The translations under genes were made by a program, and so were the position numbers. DNA of 64,000 bases. Origin: Xenorhabdus yunnanensis. Its GTDB lineage: Bacteria > Pseudomonadota > Gammaproteobacteria > Enterobacterales > Enterobacteriaceae. The stretch spans positions 1 through 64,000 of the forward strand of contig NZ_JAQRFI010000020.1 in assembly GCF_028598805.1 (NCBI RefSeq), written 5' to 3'. Shown here piece by piece: positions 20,189-31,492 of the stretch (its first letter is position 1; each line of letters starts with the position of its first letter). The notes under the pieces were generated by a model. It had not been told where the DNA came from and searched no databases. It saw only the letters and a list, made by a program, of their open reading frames with translations.

Positions 20189-21430
20189 GTGTCTAAGCGT
20201 CGAGTAGTCGTGACCGGACTAGGCATGTTATCTCCTGTCGGCAATACAGTAGAGTCTTCTTGGAACGCTGTTTGTGCAGGACAGAGTGGTATCGGCCTTA
20301 TCGAACATTTTGACACCGCTAACCATGCAACTAAGTTTGCAGGTGTGGTGAAGAATTTTAATCATGAAGATTTTAATATTTCGCGCAAAGAAGCACGGAA
20401 GATGGATCTCTTCATTCAGTATGGTATTGCTGCGGGCAAACAAGCTTTTGAAGATGCAGGAATCGAAGTAACAGAAGCCAATGCTAGTCGCTTTGGTGCG
20501 GCTATTGGTTCTGGTATTGGTGGTTTGGGTCTGATTGAAGAAAATCACGGTACATTGTTATCGGCAGGGCCTCGCAAGGTCAGCCCATTCTTTGTACCTT
20601 CAACCATCATCAATATGGTGGCAGGCCATTTGAGTATCCTGTATGGTCTTCGTGGTCCGAGTATTTCCATTGCAACTGCTTGCACTTCTGGCGTACATAA
20701 TATTGGTCATGCGGCTCGTATCATTGCTTACAATGATGCTGACATTATGCTGGCAGGTGGCGCAGAAAAAGCTAGCACAGAATTTGGTGTTGCCGGATTT
20801 GGTGCGGCACGTGCATTGTCAACCCGTAATGATGATCCTCAAGGCGCAAGCCGTCCTTGGGATAAAGATCGTGATGGTTTTGTTCTGGGCGATGGCGCAG
20901 GTGTTGTCGTTCTTGAAGAATATGAACATGCGAAAAAACGTGGTGCAAAAATCTATGCTGAAGTTGTTGGCTTTGGCATGAGCAGCGATGCTTACCACAT
21001 GACATCACCTCCTGAAGATGGAGCGGGTGCTGCTTTAGCAATGCAAAACGCTCTGAAAGATGCGGGAGTTTCACCAGAGCAGGTGGGTTACATCAATGCT
21101 CATGGTACTTCAACATCAGTTGGTGATATTGCAGAAGCGCGTGCAGTGGAGTCTGTTTTTGGTGAAGGCACTAAGGTATTGGTGAGTTCAACTAAATCAA
21201 TGACAGGCCACTTATTGGGTGCTGCAGGCGCTGTTGAATCTATTTTTACTATTCTTGCTCTGCGTGATCAGATTGTTCCTCCAACCATTAACTTGGAGAA
21301 TCAGGATGAGAACTGTCACTTGGATTTAGTTCCAGATGAAGCGCGTAAAGTTGAAGGAATGGAATACGCATTGTGTAACTCTTTTGGTTTCGGTGGCACC
21401 AATGGGTCATTGATTTTCCGCAAGATCTAA
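20189..21430 (+). CDS. fabF: Beta-ketoacyl-ACP synthase II
   Basis: Elongating condensing enzyme, important for cis-vaccenate at low temperature. The start is the GTG at 20189: TGGAGG (20177-20182) is ideally spaced and the product begins (M)[18 protein letters not shown] as in E. coli. A longer reading from 20147 adds a hydrophobic, non-conserved leader. The 413-residue protein has the Cys-His-His triad in [20 protein letters not shown] and [15 protein letters not shown], and ends in [15 protein letters not shown]. Confidence 0.96.
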   Translation: MSKRRVVVTGLGMLSPVGNTVESSWNAVCAGQSGIGLIEHFDTANHATKFAGVVKNFNHEDFNISRKEARKMDLFIQYGIAAGKQAFEDAGIEVTEANASRFGAAIGSGIGGLGLIEENHGTLLSAGPRKVSPFFVPSTIINMVAGHLSILYGLRGPSISIATACTSGVHNIGHAARIIAYNDADIMLAGGAEKASTEFGVAGFGAARALSTRNDDPQGASRPWDKDRDGFVLGDGAGVVVLEEYEHAKKRGAKIYAEVVGFGMSSDAYHMTSPPEDGAGAALAMQNALKDAGVSPEQVGYINAHGTSTSVGDIAEARAVESVFGEGTKVLVSSTKSMTGHLLGAAGAVESIFTILALRDQIVPPTINLENQDENCHLDLVPDEARKVEGMEYALCNSFGFGGTNGSLIFRKI

Positions 21431-21448
21431 AATCACTTTGTGTTTATA

Positions 21449-21479
21449 AAAAGCCTCAACGTTTGTTGAGGTTTTTTTA
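21449..21479 (+). terminator. Rho-independent terminator of the fab operon
   Basis: CCTCAAC, loop GTTT, GTTGAGG followed by seven T. It lies 23 bases after the fabF stop. The gap then continues to pabC without another gene. Confidence 0.88.
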
Positions 21480-21649
21480 TATCTGTTTTCTATAGTTGTT
21501 TTTTATGATGGTTTTTGTGAATTATCTTTATGAACTGTTTTTATGAAATGTCTTTGTATGGTTTTTTGCACTGTAGAGACACCTATACTATTATAACGCC
21601 CCTTACTAGATGAGGTTATCACGCTTTTTATCAAAAATAAGAAATTAAA

Positions 21650-22477
21650 ATGACGTATTGGATTAATGGTAATCAGTGCGATCACTTACCTGTTAATGAT
21701 CGTGCGGTACAATTTGGTGATGGCTGTTTTACCACAATAAGAGTTGAGCAAGGATTACCAGCCTTGTTACCTTTGCACATAAAACGGTTGCAGAAAGGCG
21801 TTGAAAAACTATTTATGCCAGCACTGGATTGGTTTCAGCTTGAGACCCATATTAAACAGGTTGTAAAAGGGTGTGAATCAGGTGTTTTGAAAGTCATTCT
21901 TTCCAGAGGTATGGGAGGTCGTGGCTACAGTTTTAATGACACGATTGAGCCTACACAGATCCTGTCTTTGAGTTCATATCCTGAACGATATATTGCTCAG
22001 CGCCAAAAAGGTGCTTCATTAGTTCTTAGTCCTATTCCAATGGGAATTAATCCTTATCTGGCTGGCATTAAACACTTAAATCGTTTGGAACAGGTTTTAA
22101 TCAAGCAGTTCATTGAACAATCCAAAGCAGATGAAGCTTTGGTACTTGATAGTGATGGCTTATTGGTTGAATGCTGTACTGCCAATATTTTCTGGCGAAA
22201 AGGAAAAAATGTTTATACTCCTAATATTAGCCAGTGTGGTGTGGAGGGCGTCATGAGGCAAAAGATAATCGAATTGTTGGCAGAAAGTGATTATAACTTA
22301 TTATGTGTCATGCGTTATCCTGAAGCTTTGGCTCATGCGGATGAGGTGCTTATCTGTAATTCCTTAATGCCGGTGGTTCCAGTAGACCGAATTCAAGCGC
22401 ATAAAAATCAACCTGCGTGGAAATATCAATCAAGAGAGTTGCATGAGTATTTATTACCTGAGTGCTTAAGACCTTAG
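21650..22477 (+). CDS. pabC: Aminodeoxychorismate lyase
   Basis: PLP enzyme that releases pyruvate from 4-amino-4-deoxychorismate to give p-aminobenzoate for folate. The product is 275 residues of fold-type IV. Seen are the N-terminal INGNQCDHLPVNDRAVQFGDGCFTT, the PLP lysine in LAGIKHLNRLEQVL, and the phosphate-binding loop around VECCTANIFW. The gene starts a pabC-mltG-tmk-holB-ycfH series, the same order as E. coli. Confidence 0.94.
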   Translation: MTYWINGNQCDHLPVNDRAVQFGDGCFTTIRVEQGLPALLPLHIKRLQKGVEKLFMPALDWFQLETHIKQVVKGCESGVLKVILSRGMGGRGYSFNDTIEPTQILSLSSYPERYIAQRQKGASLVLSPIPMGINPYLAGIKHLNRLEQVLIKQFIEQSKADEALVLDSDGLLVECCTANIFWRKGKNVYTPNISQCGVEGVMRQKIIELLAESDYNLLCVMRYPEALAHADEVLICNSLMPVVPVDRIQAHKNQPAWKYQSRELHEYLLPECLRP

Positions 22478-22537
22478 CTATTTAGTACTCATAATTTTAG
22501 TACTCATCATTGAAGCACAGATAAAAGTGATTACCGA

Positions 22538-23563
22538 ATGAAACTAAAAAAGCGCATTTTCATTCTGCCCGGATTGATTTTTGCGATCGCTGTGATCGTA
22601 TTCTTTTCTTTCATGAAGAAAATACAAAACTTTGCTGCTCAGGATATTAATCTCAGTCAAGAGATGATATTTACTGTGCCAGCGGGAACTGGGCGCACTG
22701 GCATGGAAGCTTTATTGACCCAGCATAATCTTATTGAAGATAATCATTTACTGCCATGGTTATTTCGATTTAAGCCGGAGCTGGCGAAGTTTAAGGCCGG
22801 AACTTACCGCTTGCAAAAAGGTATGTCCTTAAGAGATGTTTTGCAACTGTTTGTCAGTGGTAAAGAAACGCAATTTTCCATTCGTTTTGTTGAAGGCAGT
22901 CGTCTTTCTGACTGGTCAAAAATATTGCAGAATGCACCATACTTAAAGCATGAAATAGAAAGTAAAACACCGCAAGAACTGCTTGATGCTTTGGGTATAA
23001 AAGGGGGGGAATCACTGGAAGGCTGGTTTTATCCTGATACCTATATGTATACAGCAGGCACGAGTGATGTGGAATTACTCAAACGAGCCTATAACAAAAT
23101 GAAAATGGTAGTAGGGCAGGAATGGGAAAACAGAGAAAAGAATCTGCCATATAAAAGCGCTTATGAAATGCTGATCATGGCCTCTATCATTGAAAAAGAG
23201 ACTGCAATTGAATCTGAGCGCACCAAAGTTGCTTCTGTATTCGTGAATCGTCTACGGTTAAAGATGAGATTACAAACTGATCCGACGGTGATTTATGGAT
23301 TGGGAGATAAATATACGGGTACAATTTTTCGCAGTAATATCAATACCTTGACGCCGTACAATACTTATATGATTGATGGATTACCACCAACTCCCATCGC
23401 CATGCCAGGTCTGGCTTCAATTAAGGCAGCGGCACATCCTGCTGTCACGGAATACTTATATTTTGTTGCGAATGGCGATGGTGGCCACACATTCACCACC
23501 AATCTAATAGAACATAATAAGGCAGTAGGTCTTTATCGCCAAAGGTTAAAGCAGGATAAATGA
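22538..23563 (+). CDS. mltG: Endolytic murein transglycosylase MltG
   Basis: Inner-membrane lytic transglycosylase that cleaves nascent peptidoglycan strands. The product is 341 residues: one N-terminal membrane helix (about residues 7-26), a LysM-like region ([21 protein letters not shown]), and the YceG catalytic domain with the key Glu in [22 protein letters not shown] and [11 protein letters not shown]. Its stop overlaps the tmk start by 4 bases. Confidence 0.95.
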   Translation: MKLKKRIFILPGLIFAIAVIVFFSFMKKIQNFAAQDINLSQEMIFTVPAGTGRTGMEALLTQHNLIEDNHLLPWLFRFKPELAKFKAGTYRLQKGMSLRDVLQLFVSGKETQFSIRFVEGSRLSDWSKILQNAPYLKHEIESKTPQELLDALGIKGGESLEGWFYPDTYMYTAGTSDVELLKRAYNKMKMVVGQEWENREKNLPYKSAYEMLIMASIIEKETAIESERTKVASVFVNRLRLKMRLQTDPTVIYGLGDKYTGTIFRSNINTLTPYNTYMIDGLPPTPIAMPGLASIKAAAHPAVTEYLYFVANGDGGHTFTTNLIEHNKAVGLYRQRLKQDK

Positions 23564-24201
23564 ACAGTAAATTTATTGTAATTGAAGGACTCGAAGGTGC
23601 GGGGAAAACAACCGCAATCCAAACAGTGGTTGAAACCTTGAAACAGTATGGTATTTCTGATTTGACTCTTACCCGTGAACCGGGTGGGACACCATTAGCA
23701 GAGAAATTGCGCGAGCTGATTAAACAAGGTGTTGAGGGAGAATCACTGACAGATAAGGCAGAAGTATTGATGTTATATGCTGCCAGAGTTCAATTGGTGG
23801 AAAATATTATCAAACCAGCTTTATTACAGGGAACTTGGGTTGTTGGTGATCGCCATGATCTTTCTTCTCAGGCTTATCAAGGGGGAGGCCGGGGTATTGA
23901 TCAACATTTGATGGAATCATTACGCGAAGCTGCGCTGGGTGATTTTTATCCAGATTTAACCCTCTATCTTGATTTACCTCCGGAAGTAGGCTTACAACGT
24001 GCTTGTGCGCGTGGTGAATTGGATCGCATTGAAAAAGAATCCTTAGATTTTTTTCACCGTACCCGTATAAGGTACCTCGAACTTGTGGCAAAAGATGACA
24101 GTATCAAAACGATTGATGCAGCTCAGCCACTGGAAAAAGTGCAGGATAATATTCGTAATACCTTACTAAATTGGTTAGAAGAACAGGAAACACAGGCATG
24201 A
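23560..24201 (+). CDS. tmk: Thymidylate kinase
   Basis: Phosphorylates dTMP to dTDP. The product is 213 residues with the P-loop GLEGAGKTT, the [10 protein letters not shown] motif, the DRX motif in [17 protein letters not shown], and a lid region with [10 protein letters not shown]-type basic residues. It overlaps mltG by 4 bases and holB by 4 bases (ATGA), indicating translational coupling. Confidence 0.95.
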   Translation: MNSKFIVIEGLEGAGKTTAIQTVVETLKQYGISDLTLTREPGGTPLAEKLRELIKQGVEGESLTDKAEVLMLYAARVQLVENIIKPALLQGTWVVGDRHDLSSQAYQGGGRGIDQHLMESLREAALGDFYPDLTLYLDLPPEVGLQRACARGELDRIEKESLDFFHRTRIRYLELVAKDDSIKTIDAAQPLEKVQDNIRNTLLNWLEEQETQA

Positions 24202-25187
24202 ATTGGTATCCGTGGCTCAATCATGCATACCGGCAGTTAGTTGAATTTCATCAACAGGGACGTGGGCATCATGCTATTTTGCTCCATGCCCATGCTGGAA
24301 CGGGTGCCGGTGCATTGTTGTATGGCTTGAGTCGCTGGTTAATGTGTCAGAATAAACAGGGTATTAAAAGCTGTGGCAAATGCCACGGCTGCCATTTAAT
24401 GTTGGCGGAAACCCACTCTGATTGGCATGTTCTTGCTCCTGAAAAAGGAAAAAATATTGTTGGAGTAGATGCTGTGCGTCAGCTCAGCGAGAGGCTCTAT
24501 GAATATTCTCAGCAAGGAGGGGCGAAAATTGCTTGGATCCCATCCGCAGAATCCCTGACTGATGCTGCTTCTAACGCCTTGTTGAAAACATTGGAAGAAC
24601 CGCCTCAAGACACATATTTCCTATTACAGTGTCAGAATCCTATAAATTTGCTGGCAACATTACGTAGCCGCTGCTTTTACTATTTTATTCCAGTACCTGA
24701 ACCTTCGACAGGGCTTTATTGGCTACAAAATCAGCTTCCGGCTATATCCTCTCTGGATGCACAAACAGCATTAAAGCTTTCTCAAGGAGCGCCATTGGCA
24801 GCGCAGCAATTGCTTCAGACTGAAAAATGGCAACAAAGAAATTCGCTTTGTCAGGCAATTGAACAGGCACTATATAAATGTGATACCCTGTCACTTTTAC
24901 CATTGCTGAATCGTGATGATGTGCAGCAATCTTTGCATTGGTTGATCAGCTTATTATCCGATGCAGTGAAATGGCGGCAGCAGGCACAGAATTACTGTGT
25001 TAACCAAGATCAGCAAGCTTTGATTCATTATCTTGCTTCTTCTCAAAGTGTGGAAACACTATTAAATACAGTTGATGATTGGGTACATTGCCGTCATCAA
25101 TTATTATCTGTAGTGGGCGTCAATCGGGAATTGTTGCTAACGGAACAATTACTCAATTGGGAAAGACAGTTTTGTCCCGTACAGTAA
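24198..25187 (+). CDS. holB: DNA polymerase III delta' subunit
   Basis: Clamp-loader subunit. The start is ATG 24198, where the protein begins MNWYPWL as in E. coli; this overlaps the tmk stop by 4 bases. The 329-residue product has a degenerate P-loop, the zinc module [27 protein letters not shown], a [16 protein letters not shown] segment, and the sensor-1 arginine motif TLRSRC. Confidence 0.94.
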   Translation: MNWYPWLNHAYRQLVEFHQQGRGHHAILLHAHAGTGAGALLYGLSRWLMCQNKQGIKSCGKCHGCHLMLAETHSDWHVLAPEKGKNIVGVDAVRQLSERLYEYSQQGGAKIAWIPSAESLTDAASNALLKTLEEPPQDTYFLLQCQNPINLLATLRSRCFYYFIPVPEPSTGLYWLQNQLPAISSLDAQTALKLSQGAPLAAQQLLQTEKWQQRNSLCQAIEQALYKCDTLSLLPLLNRDDVQQSLHWLISLLSDAVKWRQQAQNYCVNQDQQALIHYLASSQSVETLLNTVDDWVHCRHQLLSVVGVNRELLLTEQLLNWERQFCPVQ

Positions 25188-25209
25188 CTTATTTAGATAT
25201 GAGCATATT

Positions 25210-25995
25210 ATGTTTTTAGTTGATTCGCATTGTCATCTCGATTGCCTTGATTATGAAATACTACACAAAAGTGTAGATGATGTTGTGGCTAAAGCCGCAG
25301 AGCGGGATGTGAAATATATGTTGGCAGTGGCAACGACGTTGTCTGGTTTCCAGCAAATGAAGGGTTTAATTGGTAAACGAGAAAACGTAGCGTATTCCTG
25401 TGGTATCCATCCATTGAATTTGGATGAAGGTTACGATTTCGAAGAACTTGCCCGGTTAGCTGCGGATGAAGATGTTGTCGCAATGGGGGAAACGGGTCTG
25501 GATTATTATTATCAGAAAGAAAATGCTGAACTCCAGAGAACTTCATTTCGTGAACATATCCGTATAGGCCGCAAATTAAATAAGCCGATTATTGTACATA
25601 CCCGTGAAGCAAGAGACGATACATTGATGGTACTGCGGGAAGAAAAAGTACAAGAATGTGGTGGTGTACTGCACTGTTTCACGGAAGATAAAGAAACGGC
25701 AAGGGCTTTGTTGGATTTGGGTTTTTATATCTCTTTTTCTGGCATTGTTACTTTCCGTAATGCTGAGCAGATCCGAGAAGCGGCAAAATTCGTGCCACTT
25801 GATCGCATTCTGGTAGAAACTGACTCACCTTATTTGGCGCCTGTCCCTCATCGTGGCAAACAGAATCAGCCTGCTTATGTACGTGATGTTGCTGAATATA
25901 TGGCAGTATTGAAAGGTGTCAGTATTGATGAATTGGCTACGGTGACGACAAGAAATTTTTGTGAACTGTTTCATATTGATATTAAAGAAAACTAA
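25210..25995 (+). CDS. ycfH: TatD-family metal-dependent hydrolase YcfH
   Basis: Predicted divalent-metal DNase/phosphoesterase of the TatD family. The product is 261 residues: DSHCHLD near the N-terminus for metal binding, GETGLDYYY, PIIVHTREA, LHCFTED, and the last metal Asp in LVETDSPYLAPVPHRGK. It sits 22 bases after holB at the end of the pabC-holB series, as in E. coli. The physiological substrate is not established. Confidence 0.92.
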   Translation: MFLVDSHCHLDCLDYEILHKSVDDVVAKAAERDVKYMLAVATTLSGFQQMKGLIGKRENVAYSCGIHPLNLDEGYDFEELARLAADEDVVAMGETGLDYYYQKENAELQRTSFREHIRIGRKLNKPIIVHTREARDDTLMVLREEKVQECGGVLHCFTEDKETARALLDLGFYISFSGIVTFRNAEQIREAAKFVPLDRILVETDSPYLAPVPHRGKQNQPAYVRDVAEYMAVLKGVSIDELATVTTRNFCELFHIDIKEN

Positions 25996-26113
25996 ACCAG
26001 CCATGACACATTGTGTTTTTAAGTATCAGTATTTGGGTTTAGGGTTTAACATTTAGATTCAGTACCCGCCTTTAATAATTGTTCATCTTTCATGATAATA
26101 AAGGAGAAGTGAG

Positions 26114-26464
26114 ATGGCAGAAGAAACTATTTTCAGTAGAATCATTCGTCGAGAAATTCCTGCAGATATTATTTATCAGGATGATTTAGTAACAGCATTC
26201 CGTGATATTTCCCCTCAGGCACCAACACATATTCTGATCATACCTAATATATTGATCCCAACGGTTAATGATGTTACCGCTGATCATGAACTTGCTTTGG
26301 GGCGTCTATTTACCGTAGCGGCGAAAATAGCAAAAGAGGAAGGTATTGCAGAAGATGGTTACCGCTTGATTATGAACTGTAATCGTCATTCAGGGCAGGA
26401 AGTTTTCCATATTCATATGCATTTGGTTGGTGGTCGTCTATTAGGACCGCTATTAGCAAAATAA
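26114..26464 (+). CDS. hinT: Purine nucleoside phosphoramidase HinT
   Basis: HIT-family hydrolase of AMP-lysine-type phosphoramidates. The product is 116 residues starting [22 protein letters not shown], with the histidine triad in the segment [23 protein letters not shown]. In E. coli it precedes ycfL and lpoB; ycfL is absent here. Confidence 0.95.
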   Translation: MAEETIFSRIIRREIPADIIYQDDLVTAFRDISPQAPTHILIIPNILIPTVNDVTADHELALGRLFTVAAKIAKEEGIAEDGYRLIMNCNRHSGQEVFHIHMHLVGGRLLGPLLAK

Positions 26465-26530
26465 TAAGCTGACAGAATAATCTAATTGACGAGTATCGGT
26501 ACAAGGTAGCGATGTAATTAGGGTAGATTA

Positions 26531-27100
26531 ATGAAAAGAATTCTCTTTGTGATGTTATCAGCAATGTTGCTGGCGAGCTGTGTATTGCCAGTAACACAGC
26601 AGCCTGCTCCTATTACACCGACGGAGCCAGATAAAAAACCGGAACCATCGGTAGAGCCATCAGAAAAGGTTTCCCAACCCCCTAAGATTCAGACTATTAA
26701 TTGGAATAATATTGTTCAGCCATTAGTTGATCAGATGGTTAGTGCTAATGGTTTGGAAGCGGGGAAATTACTGCTTGTTGATTCTGTCAAGAACAACACT
26801 AATGGCTCATTGCGAATTCTGAAAGCCACAGATGCGATCACAGATGCAATCAGTAACAAACAGGTTTTTCAGATTGTACCGAAGTCCCGAGTCCATGTGG
26901 CTAGATTGGCACTGGGATTGTCATCGGAAGATAGCTTGGGGTTGCGCAGTAAGTCTATTGGATTGGCACGTTATTTAAATGCCGATTATGTTCTCTATTC
27001 CTTTGTCTCTAACAATCATAGTCAGCGTAACCTGGAAATGCAGTTAATGCTGGTTAAAACTGGCGAGATACTCTGGTCAGGTCGTGGCGACGTTAATTAA
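26531..27100 (+). CDS. lpoB: Penicillin-binding protein activator LpoB
   Basis: Outer-membrane lipoprotein that activates PBP1b from outside. The product is 189 residues. The signal ends in the lipobox LLASC (Cys 17 acylated). A Pro/Glu-rich linker follows (about 20-55), then the globular domain with VDSVKNNTNGSLRI, LGLSSEDSLGLRSKSIGLARYL and MQLMLVKTGEILWSGRG. The linker is shorter than in E. coli (213 residues). It overlaps thiK by one base (TAATG). Confidence 0.93.
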   Translation: MKRILFVMLSAMLLASCVLPVTQQPAPITPTEPDKKPEPSVEPSEKVSQPPKIQTINWNNIVQPLVDQMVSANGLEAGKLLLVDSVKNNTNGSLRILKATDAITDAISNKQVFQIVPKSRVHVARLALGLSSEDSLGLRSKSIGLARYLNADYVLYSFVSNNHSQRNLEMQLMLVKTGEILWSGRGDVN

Positions 27101-27978
27101 TGATCACTCTTTGTTATGGTCATTCTTTGTTAAAAGTGTTGTGGCAGTTATGGCCTGATATTCCGGCAGAATCGTGGGAAATTAGGCCATTAACGGGCCT
27201 GACGCAGGCAAGTTACTATATTGCAAATAGTCTTATTACAAATGGAGTGCGTCAGATGGTTGGACGCACCCAAACACCGCATAGTGAGACGCTTGGTGTA
27301 GATCGTCAACGAGAAAACCAGATCTTACGTCGGTTATCTTCTACAGGTGTTGCGCCTAAAGTGGTGGCTATGCACGGAACCTGGTTATTGCTTGAATGGC
27401 TTACTGGAACACAAATAGAACCAGATACATTGGGGCAGCCAGTTTTGCAGCAATCATTGGCTCAAACACTTGCTATTCTTCATAGTAATTCTCCATTGGG
27501 TTATCCGCTTCAATTAAAAAAACAAATTGCATTCCAGTGGCAGCAGATTGACAGAAAACGCCTATCTCCTCGTTGGTTGCGTTTACATAAATTTTTTATG
27601 GCAACCAAAATGCCTGCCGCTTTAAAGATAGCCCCAGCTCATATGGATGTTCACTCTGATAATCTATTAATGACCGAAGAAGGGTTAAAATTGATTGATT
27701 GGGAGTATGCTGCGGATGTCGATATCGGTTTTTCATTGGCTGTATTGTTTACGGGAAATCAATGGGATGAGATGCAGCAACAAACTTTTTTGGATTATTA
27801 CTGTACCCAAGCATCAGGATATTCAAATCCCCAATTATTGCAGCAACAAATTAAGCGATGGGAGCCGTGGGTCAGCTATATGATGCTGATGTGGTATGAA
27901 GTGCGCTGGCAGCAGACAAAAGAACAACAATTTTTATTGCTGGCGTATCCTTTGCGCCAAGCTTTTAAACTGTCGTAA
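27100..27978 (+). CDS. thiK: Thiamine kinase
   Basis: Aminoglycoside-phosphotransferase-fold kinase that salvages thiamine to thiamine phosphate. The product is 292 residues. Visible are the catalytic loop APAHMDVHSDNLL (Brenner-type HxDxxxxN) and the metal motif LIDWEYAADVDIGF. It lies between lpoB and nagZ, the E. coli position of ycfN/thiK, which supports the assignment over other APH-fold kinases. Confidence 0.9.
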   Translation: MITLCYGHSLLKVLWQLWPDIPAESWEIRPLTGLTQASYYIANSLITNGVRQMVGRTQTPHSETLGVDRQRENQILRRLSSTGVAPKVVAMHGTWLLLEWLTGTQIEPDTLGQPVLQQSLAQTLAILHSNSPLGYPLQLKKQIAFQWQQIDRKRLSPRWLRLHKFFMATKMPAALKIAPAHMDVHSDNLLMTEEGLKLIDWEYAADVDIGFSLAVLFTGNQWDEMQQQTFLDYYCTQASGYSNPQLLQQQIKRWEPWVSYMMLMWYEVRWQQTKEQQFLLLAYPLRQAFKLS

Positions 27979-28047
27979 TGAATTTAAACCAGCATTGTGC
28001 GCTGGTGGAACAAATTTTCAATTCAATAAAGAGAAGTGAGGAATGCT

Positions 28048-29067
28048 ATGGGGCCAGTAATGTTAGATGTTGTTGGCTATGAATTGGATAGCGAAGAACG
28101 CGAAATTCTACAGAATCCATTAGTGGGCGGTTTAATTTTATTTACCCGCAATTTCCACGATACAAAGCAATTACGTGAATTAGTTCATCAAATTCGCGCG
28201 GCCTCCCGCCATCGTCTGGTAGTTGCGGTTGATCAGGAAGGAGGGCGTGTTCAGCGTTTTCATAAGGGCTTTACGCGTCTACCTGCGGCACAATCTTTTG
28301 CTTGTGTACATGACATGCAAATGGGGGCACATCTGGCAGAAGAATCTGGCTGGTTGATGGCATCAGAAATGATCGCAATGGATATTGATATCAGTTTTGC
28401 GCCAGTATTGGATTTGGGGCATAAATGTACAGCAATTGGTGAACGCTCATTTCACGAAAAGCCTGAACCAGCAATGGTAATGGCAGAAAAATTTATCAAA
28501 GGTATGCATTCTGCGGGAATGAAGTCGACAGGGAAACATTTTCCGGGACATGGGGCAGTGACAGCAGACTCCCATAAAGAAACGCCAAGGGATAACCGCT
28601 TAATGGATGCCATTAACTGCCATGATATGTTGATTTTCCGTGATTTCATTCAACGTAAATTACTGGATGCCATTATGCCTGCTCATGTTATTTATCCTCA
28701 GATAGATCACCGTCCTGCAAGTGGTTCACCATATTGGTTGAAATCTATACTCCGCGAGCAATTGGGATTTGAAGGTGTCATTTTTTCTGATGATTTGTCC
28801 ATGGGAGGCGCGGCGGTGATGGGCAGTTATGCCGAACGGGCTAAGGCATCATTGAATGCGGGTTGTGACATGATTTTGGTGTGCAACAATCGAGAAGGAG
28901 CAGTCAGTGTGTTGGATAACCTTCCGATGATTGACTCGCCTAAAGTCAAACGATTATATCATCAAGGCAAACAATTTAGCTTGGAAGAATTACAGAAATC
29001 TGAACGTTGGCAAAAGGCTAATCAGGCATTACATGGTTTGTGTGAAAAATGGCTAAGATGTGAATAA
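28048..29067 (+). CDS. nagZ: Beta-N-acetylglucosaminidase NagZ
   Basis: Cytoplasmic glycoside hydrolase family 3 enzyme of peptidoglycan recycling. It frees GlcNAc from anhydromuropeptides, which also feed ampC induction. The start is ATG 28048 behind GTGAGGA, giving [13 protein letters not shown] as in E. coli. The 339-residue product contains [39 protein letters not shown] (catalytic His/Asp loop) and the nucleophile Asp in [12 protein letters not shown]. Confidence 0.96.
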   Translation: MGPVMLDVVGYELDSEEREILQNPLVGGLILFTRNFHDTKQLRELVHQIRAASRHRLVVAVDQEGGRVQRFHKGFTRLPAAQSFACVHDMQMGAHLAEESGWLMASEMIAMDIDISFAPVLDLGHKCTAIGERSFHEKPEPAMVMAEKFIKGMHSAGMKSTGKHFPGHGAVTADSHKETPRDNRLMDAINCHDMLIFRDFIQRKLLDAIMPAHVIYPQIDHRPASGSPYWLKSILREQLGFEGVIFSDDLSMGGAAVMGSYAERAKASLNAGCDMILVCNNREGAVSVLDNLPMIDSPKVKRLYHQGKQFSLEELQKSERWQKANQALHGLCEKWLRCE

Positions 29068-29100
29068 TTATTCGATTTTGTAAATTTTTCTCAATAAAAC

Positions 29101-29137
29101 AGGAATGGGATCACCGTTGGTGTTTCTATTCCTTTTT
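29101..29137 (+). terminator. Probable terminator of nagZ
   Basis: AGGAAT with CACC pairs across GTTG to GGTG and ATTCCT, with internal mismatches, then TTTTT. It lies 34 bases after nagZ. Confidence 0.55.
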
Positions 29138-29508
29138 CGCAATTTTCCCCAACTTTCTCCCAATACTTTCCCCTTCAATATTTTCTTAACAGTCTGGTTT
29201 GATATACTCAAAAAATTGCATTCACATAACATTAACATTTACAACGTTAATTATTCATAAACCTGATTTATATCCAATTAATTGAAAATCAGTGTGTAAT
29301 TTTTGTGATTGATGTCTAATTAATCAAAAGAATTTGATTGGCGTTATTTTTGGTATGACCAACTGACCTGCCATGATATTCTGAAGATATTTGCAGTATG
29401 AAATTTGTTTAGCCTGATGTTATTTAAGGACGTTATTCAAGATTTTTTACTCAAAAGAACGAGTTTAGCACCTTACATAACATTAGTTGTATTTTCAGTG
29501 GGGTAGTC
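29138..29508 (+). promoter_or_regulatory. ndh upstream region
   Basis: A 371-base AT-rich gap before ndh. It contains repeated TTGAT and ATCAA half-sites (around 29300-29340), which recall the FNR/ArcA-type control known for E. coli ndh. None forms a perfect FNR box with a 4-base spacer. No gene is seen. Confidence 0.3.
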
Positions 29509-30813
29509 ATGACAACGCCAAAGACAAGAATTGTCATTATTGGTGGGGGCGCTGGTGGTTTAGAACTGGCAACGCGTTTGGGACATAAATTAGGGCGTAA
29601 GGAAAAAGCCGAAATTACTTTGGTAGATCGCAACAACAGCCATCTATGGAAACCATTATTACATGAAGTAGCAACAGGTTCCCTTGATGATGGTGTTGAT
29701 GCATTGAGTTATTTGGCTCATGCAAGTAATCATTATTTCAATTTCCAGCTAGGTACACTCACGAATATCAATCGTGAGGAGAAAAAAATTACTCTGGCAG
29801 AAATCCGTGATGAAGGCAGTGATTTGTTGGTACCAGAGCGTGAGCTGGCTTACGACATTCTTGTCATGGCACTGGGCAGCCAGTCTAATGATTTTGGTAC
29901 GGCTGGTGTGAAGGAAAACTGTATTTTCCTTGATAACCCACAACAGGCACATCGTTTCCACAATGAGATGTTAAACTTGTTCCTGAAATATTCTGCAAAT
30001 CAATGTGCAGAAGAAAAAGTGAATATCGCAATTGTTGGTGGTGGTGCGACTGGCGTAGAGCTTTCTGCGGAACTATATAATGCGGTTAAGCAATTTAACA
30101 GCTATGGCTTTGAAAGCCTGAATTCAGATGCCTTGAATGTGACTTTGGTTGAAGCGGGAGAGCGGATCCTGCCTGCATTGCCAACACGAATTTCCAGTGC
30201 GGCCCATCAAGAATTGACTAAACTGGGTGTTAAGGTATTAACCAAGACTATGGTGACCCGTGCTGATGAGCATGGGTTGAATACAAAAGATGGTGAGCAG
30301 ATTAAAGCTTCTCTGATGGTTTGGGCTGCGGGAATTAAGGCACCTGACTTTATGAAAGATATTGGTGGACTGGAAACAAACCGTATCAATCAATTAGTTG
30401 TGAAGCCGACTTTGCAAACCACACTGGATGAGCGTATTTTTGCCATTGGGGATTGTGCATCATGCCCGAAAAAAGAGGGTGGTTTTGTTCCTCCTCGTGC
30501 CCAGTCGGCTCACCAGATGGCAAGCCGTTGCTATGACAATATTTTGGCATTGTTGAATGAAAAACCATTGAAAGAGTATGTTTACAAAGATCATGGCTCA
30601 TTGGTTTCATTATCTAAGTTCAGTACTGTTGGTAGCCTGATGGGGAACTTGATGCGTGGTTCAATGATGGTTGAAGGCCGTATTGCCCGTATTGTTTATA
30701 TCTCTTTGTATCGTATGCATCAGGTAGCTTTACATGGATATATTAAAACAGGCTTGATGATGTTGGTTGGAGGAATTAATCGCGTGATTCGTCCACGACT
30801 GAAATTGCACTAA
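29509..30813 (+). CDS. ndh: NADH:quinone oxidoreductase type II
   Basis: Single-subunit, non-proton-pumping NADH dehydrogenase at the inner face of the cytoplasmic membrane. The product is 434 residues. The FAD motif is [17 protein letters not shown], the second dinucleotide motif is [16 protein letters not shown], and a FAIGDCASC segment binds FAD. The C-terminus carries the amphipathic membrane-anchoring helices. Length and sequence match E. coli Ndh. Confidence 0.96.
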   Translation: MTTPKTRIVIIGGGAGGLELATRLGHKLGRKEKAEITLVDRNNSHLWKPLLHEVATGSLDDGVDALSYLAHASNHYFNFQLGTLTNINREEKKITLAEIRDEGSDLLVPERELAYDILVMALGSQSNDFGTAGVKENCIFLDNPQQAHRFHNEMLNLFLKYSANQCAEEKVNIAIVGGGATGVELSAELYNAVKQFNSYGFESLNSDALNVTLVEAGERILPALPTRISSAAHQELTKLGVKVLTKTMVTRADEHGLNTKDGEQIKASLMVWAAGIKAPDFMKDIGGLETNRINQLVVKPTLQTTLDERIFAIGDCASCPKKEGGFVPPRAQSAHQMASRCYDNILALLNEKPLKEYVYKDHGSLVSLSKFSTVGSLMGNLMRGSMMVEGRIARIVYISLYRMHQVALHGYIKTGLMMLVGGINRVIRPRLKLH

Positions 30814-30822
30814 TCAGCTAGA

Positions 30823-30866
30823 AAATGGCTCGTCTTAAAGTAATTAATTGAGATGAGCCATTTATC
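30823..30866 (+). terminator. Terminator of ndh
   Basis: AAATGGCTCGTCT pairs with AGATGAGCCATTT (one mismatch) across a 15-base loop, then ATCTCTC. It lies 10 bases after the ndh stop. Confidence 0.65.
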
Positions 30867-31492
30867 TCTCTATTATATTAATTGTTATACATATCATAAT
30901 TATTCTTCCCTAAACTTATCTAAATCATTTATTATGATGAGTGAGACTACATTTAGATTAAATACAGATTTAGCTTTAGTTAACTTATTATTGTTATATG
31001 TGATAAATTATTAAATAATGAGCTGTAATTATATTGATCTAGTATCCAAGATATGCTTAATTGACTTAGCTATGCATACCTAATTAGTCGATAACTTAAT
31101 AAGTTATCAGTAGATTTAGTTAATCGTTGCAATAAGGTGAGTTTTAGTCAGATTACTGTAGTATCAGAATTTTTCCCAGTCTGTAGTATTAGAGATATTA
31201 AAAATGGTATGTATCTTTTATTTTTTGTATTTTCGCTAAGTTGGCTGTATTTGTTCATTTTTTATTTGCTATTTTTGCTTTGGATTATATGGAAACAGAA
31301 GCGGTGGGGCTTGAATGTACATTTTTATGTGGCAACTTGCATGTGGACAAATGACTCATGATTTTATTATATTAATGGAATAGGATTTTTCTCAAATAAT
31401 GAATTTGGCGCATTTTTAGCTACCTTCAAATATTTGGAAAATATTTTTCCAATCAAATTGTGTGGAAAATTCTTAATATATCAAGGTGCTAT
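30867..31492. other. AT-rich intergenic region between ndh and the umoD-like gene
   Basis: No supported gene. A 74-codon frame at 31137-31361 encodes one hydrophobic helix from about 31204, but its possible starts lack a ribosome site. The rest is AT-rich and should hold the promoter of the next gene. Confidence 0.4.

Noticed and set aside
29290-29345. Perfect FNR site before ndh
   Set aside because: TTGAT and ATCAA half-sites are present but the spacing is not the required four bases.
31137-31361. Possible small single-helix membrane protein
   Set aside because: Neither possible start has a ribosome site, and the hydrophobic stretch is what AT-rich DNA gives by chance.
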